Below, piece by piece: positions 8,405 through 15,225 of a stretch of 15,918 nucleotides of DNA. Below the pieces are notes generated by a model. That model saw nothing but the letters and a program-made list of their open reading frames with translations. It had not been told where the DNA came from and searched no databases. The DNA is from Lysobacterales bacterium (GTDB lineage: Bacteria; Pseudomonadota; Gammaproteobacteria; Xanthomonadales; Rhodanobacteraceae), in assembly GCA_013298265.1 (NCBI GenBank), contig JAAFHE010000012.1:1-15918 (forward strand), in the 5' to 3' direction. Each line of letters starts with the position of its first letter. The stretch's first letter is position 1. Both the position numbers and the translations under genes were made by a program.

Positions 8405-10128
8405 TCGTCCTCCGGCGACGCGTCCAGCCACAAGCTGGCGGCCCGCTCGCCGATTGTAGGCGGGTTAGTCGTTGCTTCGTCAGTCTCGGCCTGCAGGCTC
8501 GCGGCAGGAACACCTGCGTTGCGCAGTTCGGCGCACAGCCAGCGAGCGCGGCGCTCGCGCAGCTCGCTGTTGGTCGCGCTGGTGCCGGGTTCGTCGTTGT
8601 GGCCGCGGCACTGCAAGCGCAGCGGCACCTGCAACTGCTGAGCGAGTTCGCGCAGACGCAGCACGCTTGCCAGCAATGCCGGCAGTTCGTCCGTATCGCG
8701 CTGCTCGGTTTCGCGCAGGAAATGCACGCGCAGGCCGGGCAACGCCTGCACCCGGCAGTCCCATTCCGCGCGCAGGCCGGCCTGGGCATCGCTGGCGATG
8801 CGCAGCAGCGACGTATCGACGGCCGTCACGCCGGGCACGCGCTCGGCCTGCTCGCGTGCGCGCGCCGCCCACGCCGCGTCCGCCTCACCGCTGAGGTTCA
8901 GCACGCCAGCCTGCACGGCACTTTCCACACCCGCAGGAGGAACCAGCAGCCGGCGCGCGCGCCGTAACACGATGGCGTCGTCAGTGGAGATGTAGCCACG
9001 CAGATCCAGCTGCAGCTCAACGCCCGGCGGCAGCAAGGCGCCGATGTCCGCATGCGGTGGCTGTGCCGCGGCGTCGATCAGGCCGCGCACGCGTATGCGT
9101 CTGCCGATATCGCCATCGACACGATCCAGGTGCAGGCCGGGCCAGTTCGACAAGGCCTGCGTAACCGCGTCGAGACGGCCCTGCCATTGCCGTTGGCGCC
9201 ACTCCCAGCCGATCAGCAGTGCCAGCGCCAACAGGGCGAGCAGCAGCAGCGGCCAGCGGCGCGGCACCGAAGCCGTTTGTGCCGAGGCTTGTGCGAGCGC
9301 GTCGACTTCGATGCGGTCCAGGCGCAGGCTCTCATGCAGCTGCGTCTGCGTTGCCGGCGTCAATTCCTGCATCGTCTGCGGTGTATCGCCGAACCAGGCA
9401 TGGATCTGCTCCAGTCGCTCGCGCAGCACGGTGCGCAGCTCTGCCGGCGGTGCGCCGCGCACGAAGGCGGCGAGATTCGCGCGCGGCCCGGGCAATACCC
9501 AGACCAGATGTTCGCCGACGCTGGCCGAATCCAGGCTGCCGCGATCTTCGCCGTTGCCGACCGAATCGCGCACGAAGTCGCCGATCGCCGTGAGCATGCC
9601 GGCGATCGCGTCGGCATCGAGATCCGCCAGGTCCGGCGCGGACACGCGCGCGAGCACGAGACCGCTGTTCCGATCGATCAGGAACAGGTGATCAAGCCGG
9701 TAGCGCAACGCACGGCGCATCGCGACCTGCGCATACGGCAGTCCCGTACGCCAGGACTCGATACGCCAGCGCAGGCCCCGCGGCGTGAAACTCGACTCCA
9801 GCGCGCGATTGAAGCTGTCGTTGAAATCGCGCATCGCCTCGGCGATGGCCTTGCGGATCGCCGGGCCTATGACCGGGAACAGCGCTTCCACGATGGTGTC
9901 ACGCTGCGACTGCACGGCGGCGCCGAGCGCGTCGGCAACGGGCGCGGCGAGCGCCTGGGCGAGCCTGTGGCGGCCCTTGCCCTGCTGCGCTTCGCCCAGC
10001 AGCGTCGGTAGCTGGTGAGCAAGATCGGCGTGGTTTGCCTCGAGCACCGCCACGCGCCGGGCCTGCGCACCGAGCTCGGCAAGCTCGTCGCCGACGATCA
10101 GCTGCTTGAGGCGTTCATGATCGCCCAC
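8401..10128 (-). CDS. Inner-membrane protein: cytoplasmic longin/roadblock-like region, one TM helix, periplasmic BON-like and OmpA-like domains
   Basis: 575 residues. A single membrane helix (about 293-309, LLLLALLALALLIGW, preceded by Arg-Arg) splits the protein. The cytoplasmic part has a helical N-terminus (1-110) and a mixed alpha/beta segment (about 140-250) beginning LDHLFLIDRNSGLVLARV and containing AIAGMLTAIGDFVRDS, HLVWVLPG and LAAFVRG. That order (strand, Gly turn, strand, helix, two strands, helix) resembles a longin/roadblock fold. The periplasmic part has one or two BON-like repeats (about 316-445) and a C-terminal OmpA-like domain (about 460-570) with CRGHNDEPG and NSELRERRA. 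Asp512 and Arg527 match diaminopimelate-binding positions of OmpA family domains. It is not a beta-barrel porin. The GTG start lies 18 nt after the coiled-coil gene stop, with no clear ribosome site. The stop overlaps the GTPase ATG. I infer that it links peptidoglycan to the cytoplasmic GTPase. Confidence 0.85.
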   Translation of the reverse strand: MGDHERLKQLIVGDELAELGAQARRVAVLEANHADLAHQLPTLLGEAQQGKGRHRLAQALAAPVADALGAAVQSQRDTIVEALFPVIGPAIRKAIAEAMRDFNDSFNRALESSFTPRGLRWRIESWRTGLPYAQVAMRRALRYRLDHLFLIDRNSGLVLARVSAPDLADLDADAIAGMLTAIGDFVRDSVGNGEDRGSLDSASVGEHLVWVLPGPRANLAAFVRGAPPAELRTVLRERLEQIHAWFGDTPQTMQELTPATQTQLHESLRLDRIEVDALAQASAQTASVPRRWPLLLLALLALALLIGWEWRQRQWQGRLDAVTQALSNWPGLHLDRVDGDIGRRIRVRGLIDAAAQPPHADIGALLPPGVELQLDLRGYISTDDAIVLRRARRLLVPPAGVESAVQAGVLNLSGEADAAWAARAREQAERVPGVTAVDTSLLRIASDAQAGLRAEWDCRVQALPGLRVHFLRETEQRDTDELPALLASVLRLRELAQQLQVPLRLQCRGHNDEPGTSATNSELRERRARWLCAELRNAGVPAASLQAETDEATTNPPTIGERAASLWLDASPEDE

Positions 10129-10146
10129 GGCGCGCCGGCCGCGCGG

Positions 10147-10809
10147 TCAGACCGGACCGGGGAGATCGAAATCGCCCTTGAGCCGCAACGCAACTTCGGT
10201 CAGCAATCCGGCCAGGTCGTCGCGACCGACCTTCTCGCCGCGCAACTCGTCGCGCGAACGCGTCAGTGACTGGGTCAGACGTACGGCCTGTTCCTTCAAA
10301 GCCGCATCGAGTTCGGCCAATGCCGCGCGCAGGCGCTCCTCTCCGTGGGAGAGTTCGTGGTTCAGCGTATCAATCGCAGCGGTGAGTTCGCTGCGCTGCG
10401 TACGTGCGCTTTGCAGCAGACGCGTCTCCAGATCGTCCGTCGCCGCAGCGCGATCGGAGACTTCCTGGCGCAACGCGCGGCCGATTTTCTCGACCTGCTC
10501 GTCCAGACGCTTGTCGAGCTGCGCGAAGCGGCGCTCCTGGTCCTGGCGCAGTCCTTCGAAATCGGCCTCGATGCGCTGGTTGAGCTCCTGGAAGCGGCGT
10601 TCGTAGTCGCGCATCTGGCCGCCGAACAAGATGTCGCGGATCTGGTCGACGTTGCGGTCTGCGCCGCCGGGATCGGACGCGGGGGACTTGCTGTCACTCA
10701 CTGAATTCTCCATCGCACCTGCCGATGTCGCCGCGCGATCACGCGGAGCGGCCGGCATGGTTGCGGCGCTACGCGTATTGTCGGCAATCTGCTGACGCTT
10801 GCTGGACAT
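10147..10809 (-). CDS. Coiled-coil protein of unknown function in the GTPase cluster
   Basis: 220 residues, with no signal peptide or membrane segment. The first 50 residues are rich in Ala, Ser, Asp and Pro and probably disordered. A short motif DQIRDILFGGQM (55-66) leads into a long, highly charged, mostly helical segment (about 66-190) with heptad-like spacing and many Glu, Arg, Gln and Leu residues. It ends with GRDDLAGLLTEVALRLKGDF (195-214), which may be an amphipathic docking helix. I recall DQIRDILFG-type coiled-coil proteins beside small GTPases in other bacteria but cannot confirm this here. I chose the ATG at 10809, because GGAGAG lies 7 nt upstream, over the GTG at 10836; an ATG at internal residue 33 is also possible. 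The gene is the second in the cluster, 42 nt after the regulator and 18 nt before the membrane protein, and it may act as scaffold or effector. Confidence 0.8.
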   Translation of the reverse strand: MSSKRQQIADNTRSAATMPAAPRDRAATSAGAMENSVSDSKSPASDPGGADRNVDQIRDILFGGQMRDYERRFQELNQRIEADFEGLRQDQERRFAQLDKRLDEQVEKIGRALRQEVSDRAAATDDLETRLLQSARTQRSELTAAIDTLNHELSHGEERLRAALAELDAALKEQAVRLTQSLTRSRDELRGEKVGRDDLAGLLTEVALRLKGDFDLPGPV

Positions 10810-10816
10810 GATCGTG

Positions 10817-10822
10817 CTCTCC
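10817..10822 (-). promoter_or_regulatory. Ribosome binding site that sets the coiled-coil protein start
   Basis: GGAGAG on the - strand stands 7 nt before the ATG at 10809. It favours that start over the GTG 27 nt further upstream, which would place this site inside the coding region. Confidence 0.65.
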
Positions 10823-10851
10823 ACTGAGCGCTGCACCCGACCACCATCGCA

Positions 10852-11550
10852 TCACGACTGTTCGAGGCGGTAACCGTGCTGGTAGACCGCGGTCAGGCGC
10901 CAGCCATGTTCGCCGCCCAGCTCAAGTTTCTTGCGCAACCGGCTGACATGGGTGTCGACGGTGCGCGTGGATACTTGCGCACTCATGTTCCAGACGTTTT
11001 CGAGCAGCGCATCGCGGCTCACAATACGGCCCTGGCGGCGGAACAGATACGTCGCGAGGTCGAACTCCCGCTGGGTCAGCTCGATGTCGCGCCCTTCGAT
11101 AGTGACACGGCGGCGCATAAGGTCGACATAGTACGGCGGGATCGTCAGGTCGGTGCTGGCCTCCGTGTCCACGCCACGCCGGCGCAGTACGGCGGCCACG
11201 CGGGCGAGCAACTCGGCCTGCTTGGGCGGCTTGACGACGTAATCGTCGCCGCCGCTTTCCAGTCCTTTGACAATGTCTTCGTCGTGTGAACGCGCGGTGA
11301 GGAAGATCACCGGCAGTTCCGCGTTGGTGGAGCCGCGAATCCACGCCAGCACGTCCAGTCCCGTCGCGTCCGGCAACATCCAGTCCAGCAGCAGCAGATC
11401 GACCGCTTCGATACCCAGACGACGCCGGAATTCATTGGCGTTGCGGAATACGCGGGGCGTATACCCGGCGCGCTCAAGCCACAAGGAAATCAGCTCGGCC
11501 TGATCGGCATCGTCCTCGAGAAAACCGATGACAATTTCGTGCTTACTCAT
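10852..11550 (-). CDS. OmpR/PhoB-type response regulator
   Basis: 232 residues. The receiver domain (5-122) has acidic Asp13/Asp14, phospho-acceptor Asp56 in LLLLDWMLPD, Thr85 in FLTARS, and Lys107 followed by Pro-Pro. The winged-helix DNA-binding domain (138-229) has the recognition-helix stretch TRTVDTHVSRLRKKL (195-209) and the wing GWRLTAVYQHGYRL. It is a cytoplasmic transcription factor, probably dimeric when phosphorylated. GGGAAG lies 7 nt before the ATG at 11550. It is the first gene of the GTPase cluster, with no histidine kinase directly next to it; the hybrid kinase four genes downstream is the nearest candidate donor, but that kinase's own receiver would need a phosphotransfer intermediate or direct bypass. 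The dodecin gene ends 42 nt upstream on the same strand. Its target promoter is unknown. Confidence 0.93.
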   Translation of the reverse strand: MSKHEIVIGFLEDDADQAELISLWLERAGYTPRVFRNANEFRRRLGIEAVDLLLLDWMLPDATGLDVLAWIRGSTNAELPVIFLTARSHDEDIVKGLESGGDDYVVKPPKQAELLARVAAVLRRRGVDTEASTDLTIPPYYVDLMRRRVTIEGRDIELTQREFDLATYLFRRQGRIVSRDALLENVWNMSAQVSTRTVDTHVSRLRKKLELGGEHGWRLTAVYQHGYRLEQS

Positions 11551-11592
11551 GCAGCGGCTTCCCGCGCAAGCCTCCGGCCCATTCCGTGCTCC

Positions 11593-11796
11593 TTATTCGA
11601 CAACGAAGTTCACGCGCATGTTGACCCGCCACTCCTTGACCCGGCCATCGTCGTCGGTGACGACCTTGATCTCGTTGACCCAGGCGCCTTTCAGGTTCTT
11701 GACCGTGGTGGCGACCTTGAGCAGTCCCGACTGGACGGCATCGTCGATGCTCTTGGGTGACGACGAACTGACTTCAATGACCTTGGCAATGGACAT
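11593..11796 (-). CDS. Dodecin family flavin-binding protein
   Basis: 67 residues, the normal size for dodecin, a small beta-alpha-beta-beta protein that assembles into hollow dodecamers storing or buffering flavins in the cytoplasm. The sequence fits the family throughout: VIEVSSSSPKSIDDAVQSG (helix), TVKNLKGAWVNEIKVV with the flavin-stacking Trp39, and GRVKEWRVNMRVNFVVE as the last strand. The residue that is often Gln in the EYQV position appears to be Arg57, a variant seen in bacterial members. GGGAGC about 6 nt before the ATG supports the start. It lies 42 nt upstream of the response regulator, with no terminator visible between them, so co-transcription with the signalling cluster is possible. 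A functional link is not established. Confidence 0.92.
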   Translation of the reverse strand: MSIAKVIEVSSSSPKSIDDAVQSGLLKVATTVKNLKGAWVNEIKVVTDDDGRVKEWRVNMRVNFVVE

Positions 11797-11857
11797 GACT
11801 GCTCCCTATCTGGGCCAGGCACTGGCGGTGAATAAGTTTCCGTGTTTGTGCGGGCAG

Positions 11858-11886
11858 AGTGTAACAGTATGCAACGCCACTGCCAC
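11858..11886 (-). promoter_or_regulatory. Candidate promoter for dodecin and perhaps the signalling cluster
   Basis: On the - strand GTGGCA (11886-11881; 4 of 6) and TACACT (11863-11858; 4 of 6) are spaced by 17 nt, about 60 nt before the dodecin ATG. Both boxes are mediocre. An imperfect inverted repeat (cgccactgcc at 11875-11884 against ggcactggcg at 11818-11827, 9 of 10 complementary) brackets the presumed start site and could be an operator. Confidence 0.3.
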
Positions 11887-11954
11887 GGCGGCCGCGACCA
11901 CCCGGATTTGCGCATTGCAGCATGGATTTTCTGCGGCAATCGTCGCCGCGGCAA

Positions 11955-12815
11955 TCAGACAGAGGAAGTGGGAAACGCCTTCAGCAGCGGCGCATAGCCG
12001 GCGCGGAAATCCGGGAAGCGCAGCGTATAGCCGGACGCGCGCAGACGACCGTTGCGCAGTCGCTTGTTGCCGACGGCGCGTTGCCCGGCGCTCTGTTCCG
12101 CTGCAGGCGGCGGCAGGCCAAGCTGCCGCGCGATCCATTCCTGCACTTCGGCCACGGGCGCGGGGCAATCGTCACTGATCACATAGCAGGACGCCGGTTG
12201 CGGCAGCGCGAGCAGATGCACCAGCGCGCCGGCGGCATCATCCACATGAATACGATTGGAAAATTCGGATGCCAGCACCGGCCGGCGTGCACTGCCATTG
12301 GCGATCTGCGCGACGAGACGGGTTCGGCCCGGACCGTAGATGCCGGAGCAACGCGCGACCGTCGCCTGCGCCATCCCGGCCAGGCGCTGCTCGGCCTGCA
12401 ACAACAACCGGCCGTTGAACGCGAGTGGCCGGCAGGGACTGTCTTCGTCGACCCATGCGCCGCCATGCTCGCCGTAGACAGCACTCGACGATACGAACAG
12501 CAGCCGGTTGATACGGACACGGCGCTGCAGCGCGTCGACGAGGTGAGCCAGGCCGTCGATGAAAAGACCCTGGTAGGCCGCCTCGTCGCGCTGCCCCGGC
12601 GCGGGCAGGAAAACGACGTCACTGATGTCATCCGGCAGGTTGCGCAGCGAAGCAGGATCGGAGAGGTCGGCCCGCAGCGGTTGCAGCGCCGACGGCAACG
12701 CGGCGGTACTGCGGCGCAGGCCATAGACGCGGCGTCCGTCAGCCGCCAGTTGCAGGCCGGCGCGTATGCCGACGTCGCCGCAGCCAGCCAGCAGCACGGC
12801 GCCGGTGGGATTCAC
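11955..12815 (-). CDS. YeeZ-like NAD(P)-dependent epimerase/dehydratase family protein (atypical SDR)
   Basis: 286 residues with a Rossmann fold. The nucleotide-binding motif is GCGDVG (11-16), followed by a second strand ending in VYGLRRS, whose Arg residues suit NADPH. The VSSSAVYGE motif (108-116) is typical of extended short-chain dehydrogenases, and GIYGPGR (158-164) is also characteristic. The catalytic Tyr-x-x-x-Lys is absent where it is expected: the stretch is FNGRLLLQAEQ (133-143). That loss is a feature of the YeeZ-type atypical group, whose substrate is unknown. The gene starts with GTG in a GTGA overlap with the exosortase H stop, so the pair is translationally coupled. Whether the dehydrogenase serves the exosortase pathway, for instance in sugar modification of sorted proteins, is speculation. 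Confidence 0.85.
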   Translation of the reverse strand: MNPTGAVLLAGCGDVGIRAGLQLAADGRRVYGLRRSTAALPSALQPLRADLSDPASLRNLPDDISDVVFLPAPGQRDEAAYQGLFIDGLAHLVDALQRRVRINRLLFVSSSAVYGEHGGAWVDEDSPCRPLAFNGRLLLQAEQRLAGMAQATVARCSGIYGPGRTRLVAQIANGSARRPVLASEFSNRIHVDDAAGALVHLLALPQPASCYVISDDCPAPVAEVQEWIARQLGLPPPAAEQSAGQRAVGNKRLRNGRLRASGYTLRFPDFRAGYAPLLKAFPTSSV

Positions 12816-13351
12816 GCGGGAGCCTGCGCCGTCGCGGATTCGTCGGACGGCGGCGAGACATCCGGCGCAACCGGCGGGCGCGGCAGGTAACGTAGCCAGA
12901 GCAGGAACATGATCAGCGCATCGAGCACGATCAGAGCCTGCCAGATATAGCTATGGAACCACTCGAACCAGACCGAACTCCACTGGTGAAGATAGTAGAG
13001 ACTGATGATGCGCACGAGGTTGAGGCTCTGGATCGCGAGCGTACCGAGCACGATGCCGACCAGCTTGTGTGACCAGCGCGCCGGAAACGCGATCATGGCC
13101 GACACGAGGATGATGACCGCCTCGATGCCGTTGCAGACGCGCTCGATGGAAACCGCGAGCCCCGTGCCGATGCTGAGGATGACCTTGCCCTGCGAGATCG
13201 CATCGCCGCCGAACAGCGCGATGAGCTTGGCCGAAATCGTCGCCAGCAAGGCATTGAAGGGGTCGATCACATGCACTTCGACCACGGTGAGCACGTCGAG
13301 CGTGAACAGCACCAGCAATGACGTAATGAAGAGCGCAAGAAATCGGAGCAT
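12812..13351 (-). CDS. xrtH: Exosortase H (IPTLxxWG-CTERM-specific)
   Basis: 179 residues, an integral inner-membrane transpeptidase-like protein that cleaves and sorts exported proteins carrying a C-terminal PEP-CTERM-like signal. Several hydrophobic segments are visible (about 4-24, 34-48, 56-68, 74-90, 97-118, 137-153). The catalytic triad residues stand in conserved contexts: Cys73 in RVCNGIEAV, Arg114 in NLVRI, and His133 in FHSYIWQ. The short length and the CNGIEA...AFPARW pattern fit the exosortase H subgroup, whose known substrates end in IPTL-x-x-WG-CTERM domains. The tail (158-179) is Pro/Ala-rich and cytoplasmic. The ATG at 13351 has no good ribosome site. Its stop overlaps the dehydrogenase GTG. 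No IPTL-CTERM substrate is encoded in this window. Confidence 0.9.
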   Translation of the reverse strand: MLRFLALFITSLLVLFTLDVLTVVEVHVIDPFNALLATISAKLIALFGGDAISQGKVILSIGTGLAVSIERVCNGIEAVIILVSAMIAFPARWSHKLVGIVLGTLAIQSLNLVRIISLYYLHQWSSVWFEWFHSYIWQALIVLDALIMFLLWLRYLPRPPVAPDVSPPSDESATAQAPA

Positions 13352-13553
13352 GGCGGGAGCGGCGCGCGGAGAGGTCGCTAGCTTAAAGCAGAAACCTTGG
13401 GAAGTCGGTGGGAAGCAGCGTCCGCGAGGAAAACAGGGGCAGTAGCGTGAGAAAACAATAGACGCAGCGCCTGCTCATTTCTGACTTCTCCCCCCTCTTC
13501 CCTGCTGGCATATGCGCTGAGCGTGCCAGAATCCCCGTGCTAGCATCGGGCAT
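13352..13553. other. Divergent intergenic region between xrtH and aroK
   Basis: About 200 bp serves both the - strand xrtH and the + strand aroK. From 13471 to 13503 it contains a polypyrimidine run on the + strand (purine-rich on the other, with loosely repeated AGAAGTCA/AGAAATGA words). CTGGCA (13505-13510) and TGCCAG (13524-13529) form a bulged hairpin with inner CGC/GCG, about 25 nt before aroK. No small gene is convincing here. Confidence 0.5.
13541..13546 (+). promoter_or_regulatory. Putative -10 box for a leaderless aroK transcript
   Basis: TAGCAT with an upstream TG (TGCTAGCAT, extended -10 form) ends exactly 7 nt before the A of the aroK ATG. A start site at the ATG itself would leave no leader, which fits the absence of any ribosome site. 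The -35 region is weak. Confidence 0.45.
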
Positions 13554-14102
13554 ATGAATCCCGCACCTAACCTGTTCCTGATCGGCCCGATGGGTGCCGG
13601 CAAGACGACCATAGGCAAGCGTGTCGCCGATCAGCTGCAGTTGCCGTTCCACGATCTCGACCACGTCATCGAAGCGCATACGGGCGCGGCCATTCCGCTG
13701 ATCTTCGAACTCGAAGGAGAAGCGGGATTCCGCCGCCGCGAATGCGCGTCGCTGGCGGAGATGACGGCGTTGCGGGGCATCGTCCTCGCCACCGGCGGCG
13801 GCGCCGTGCTCGATGGGCACAACCGCGAACTGCTCGCGGCGCGCGGATTCATCGTGTATCTCGAAACTGCCGTCGACATCCAGCTCGCGCGCCTCGCGCG
13901 CGACCGCAAGCGTCCGCTGCTCGCCGCGCCGGACAGGCGCGAGCGCCTGGAGCAGATGGCGGCCCTGCGCAATCCCCTCTATCGCAGCATCGCCGACATG
14001 ACCATCGTCTCCGAACACGAACAGGCCGGCCACGTTGCGGCCGACCTCTACCAGCGGCTGCAGCAGGAATGGCACCGCACCCCCGCTTCAGCCGCCGCAT
14101 GA
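13554..14102 (+). CDS. aroK: Shikimate kinase
   Basis: 182 residues, cytoplasmic enzyme that phosphorylates shikimate at the 3-hydroxyl with ATP, the fifth step of the chorismate pathway. The Walker A motif is GPMGAGKTT (11-19). Shikimate-binding residues are Asp34 and Asp36 in DLD, Arg60 in GFR, and the GGG at 81-83. Lid and adenine contacts include Arg120 in RPLL and Arg139 in LRNPLY, all in step with E. coli AroK. The length is normal (173-180 in enteric AroK, plus a short Ala-rich tail). The ATG at 13554 has no Shine-Dalgarno sequence, and a -10-like box ends 7 nt upstream. Its stop overlaps the aroB ATG (ATGA), a common aroKB operon layout in gammaproteobacteria. Confidence 0.96.
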   Translation: MNPAPNLFLIGPMGAGKTTIGKRVADQLQLPFHDLDHVIEAHTGAAIPLIFELEGEAGFRRRECASLAEMTALRGIVLATGGGAVLDGHNRELLAARGFIVYLETAVDIQLARLARDRKRPLLAAPDRRERLEQMAALRNPLYRSIADMTIVSEHEQAGHVAADLYQRLQQEWHRTPASAAA

Positions 14103-15181
14103 GCACAGCGCGGCAGCTCGACGTCGCGCTGGGGCAGCGCGGCTATCCCATCTGGATCGGTGCCGGCGTGCTGCGCGACGCAGCGCGCTGGCGTGCCGCG
14201 ATCCGCGGCCGCCATGTGCTGGTCGTCAGCAATACCACTGTGGCACCGCTGTATCTCGACACGGTGCTCGCCGGCCTCGGCGGACTGCATAGTGCGCATC
14301 TGCTGCTGCCCGACGGCGAGCAGCACAAGTCGCTTGCGCGCTGCGGCGAAGTGCTCGAAGCACTCGCCGCGCTCAAGGCCAATCGCGACGCCTGCGTGAT
14401 CGCGCTCGGCGGCGGCGTCATCGGCGATCTCGCTGGCTTCGCCGCCGCGTGCTGGATGCGCGGCATTGATTTCCTGCAGGTACCGACGACGCTGCTGGCC
14501 CAGGTCGATTCCTCGGTCGGCGGCAAGACCGGCGTGAACCTGCCGGCGGGCAAGAACCTCGTCGGCGCGTTCCACCAGCCGCGCGCCGTCGTCATCGATA
14601 CCGATACGCTCAGTACCTTGCCTGAGCGCGAATACCGCTCGGGTCTGGCCGAAGTGGTCAAATACGGCGCCATCGGCGACGCGGCGTTCTTTGCCTGGCT
14701 GGAGGAGCATGCCGACGCGCTGTCCGCGCGCGACGGCGCCGCGGTCGCCGAGGCGATTGCGCGTAGTTGCCTGCACAAGGCGGGCGTGGTCGCACGCGAC
14801 GAACGCGAAGACGGCGAACGCGCGCTGCTGAACTTCGGCCACACCTTCGGCCACGCGCTGGAAACGGCGTCGGGCTATGGCCAGCTGCTGCACGGCGAGG
14901 CCGTCGCGATCGGCATGCTGCTGGCGGCGCGGCTGTCGGCCGACCTGGGCCGCGCGCCGGCGGCGGATGCGGACCGTCTCGAACGGCTGCTGCTGCGCGT
15001 CGGCCTGCCAGTGGCGCTGCCTCCGGGCAGTGATGCCGAGGCGCTGCTGTCGCTGATGTATCTGGACAAGAAGAATCTCAGTGGCCAGCTGCGTCTGATT
15101 CTCTGGCGCGGCCTGGGTGCGGCGGAAATCGTGCCCGACGTGGCCGACGGCGCGATCCGGCACCGCCTGCGCGAGAACTGA
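14099..15181 (+). CDS. aroB: 3-dehydroquinate synthase
   Basis: 360 residues, matching E. coli AroB (362). This NAD- and Zn/Co-dependent cytoplasmic enzyme converts DAHP to 3-dehydroquinate, the second step of the chorismate pathway. Visible signatures: PDGEQHKS (71-78), the nucleotide-binding stretch [14 protein letters not shown] (101-114), [20 protein letters not shown] (128-147), the metal ligands Glu185 ([10 protein letters not shown]), His248 (NFGHTFGH) and His265 ([11 protein letters not shown]), and substrate-binding Lys residues in [11 protein letters not shown] chose the ATG at 14099 because it overlaps the aroK stop and gives the family length; the frame stays open much further upstream only as a shadow of aroK. 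Confidence 0.97.
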   Translation: MSTARQLDVALGQRGYPIWIGAGVLRDAARWRAAIRGRHVLVVSNTTVAPLYLDTVLAGLGGLHSAHLLLPDGEQHKSLARCGEVLEALAALKANRDACVIALGGGVIGDLAGFAAACWMRGIDFLQVPTTLLAQVDSSVGGKTGVNLPAGKNLVGAFHQPRAVVIDTDTLSTLPEREYRSGLAEVVKYGAIGDAAFFAWLEEHADALSARDGAAVAEAIARSCLHKAGVVARDEREDGERALLNFGHTFGHALETASGYGQLLHGEAVAIGMLLAARLSADLGRAPAADADRLERLLLRVGLPVALPPGSDAEALLSLMYLDKKNLSGQLRLILWRGLGAAEIVPDVADGAIRHRLREN

Positions 15182-15212
15182 ACCGCGCCGACACCCTCAC
15201 GGCTTACGCCGC

Positions 15213-15218
15213 TACAAT
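15213..15218 (+). promoter_or_regulatory. Putative -10 box for a leaderless WGR-gene transcript
   Basis: TACAAT (5 of 6 consensus) ends exactly 7 nt before the A of the ATG at 15226. A weak -35-like CCGACA stands 19 nt upstream (15188-15193). No ribosome site is present, so a leaderless mRNA starting at or near the ATG is likely. It would lie just after the aroB stop and give the downstream genes their own promoter. Confidence 0.5.
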
Positions 15219-15225
15219 CCCGCCC

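Noticed and set aside
9052..10011. Long + strand open frame (319 codons) opposite the OmpA-domain gene
   Set aside because: It is antisense to a gene with a clear membrane helix and OmpA motifs. The product is Arg/Gln/Ala-rich with no recognisable domain and no ribosome site.
8401..10128. Reading the 575-residue protein as an outer-membrane porin because of its OmpA domain
   Set aside because: There is no signal peptide and no barrel. One internal helix places the OmpA-like domain in the periplasm and the large N-terminus in the cytoplasm.
14048..15163. Long - strand open frame (371 codons) opposite aroB
   Set aside because: It is antisense to a fully conserved aroB. The composition is Gln/Arg/Ala shadow sequence.
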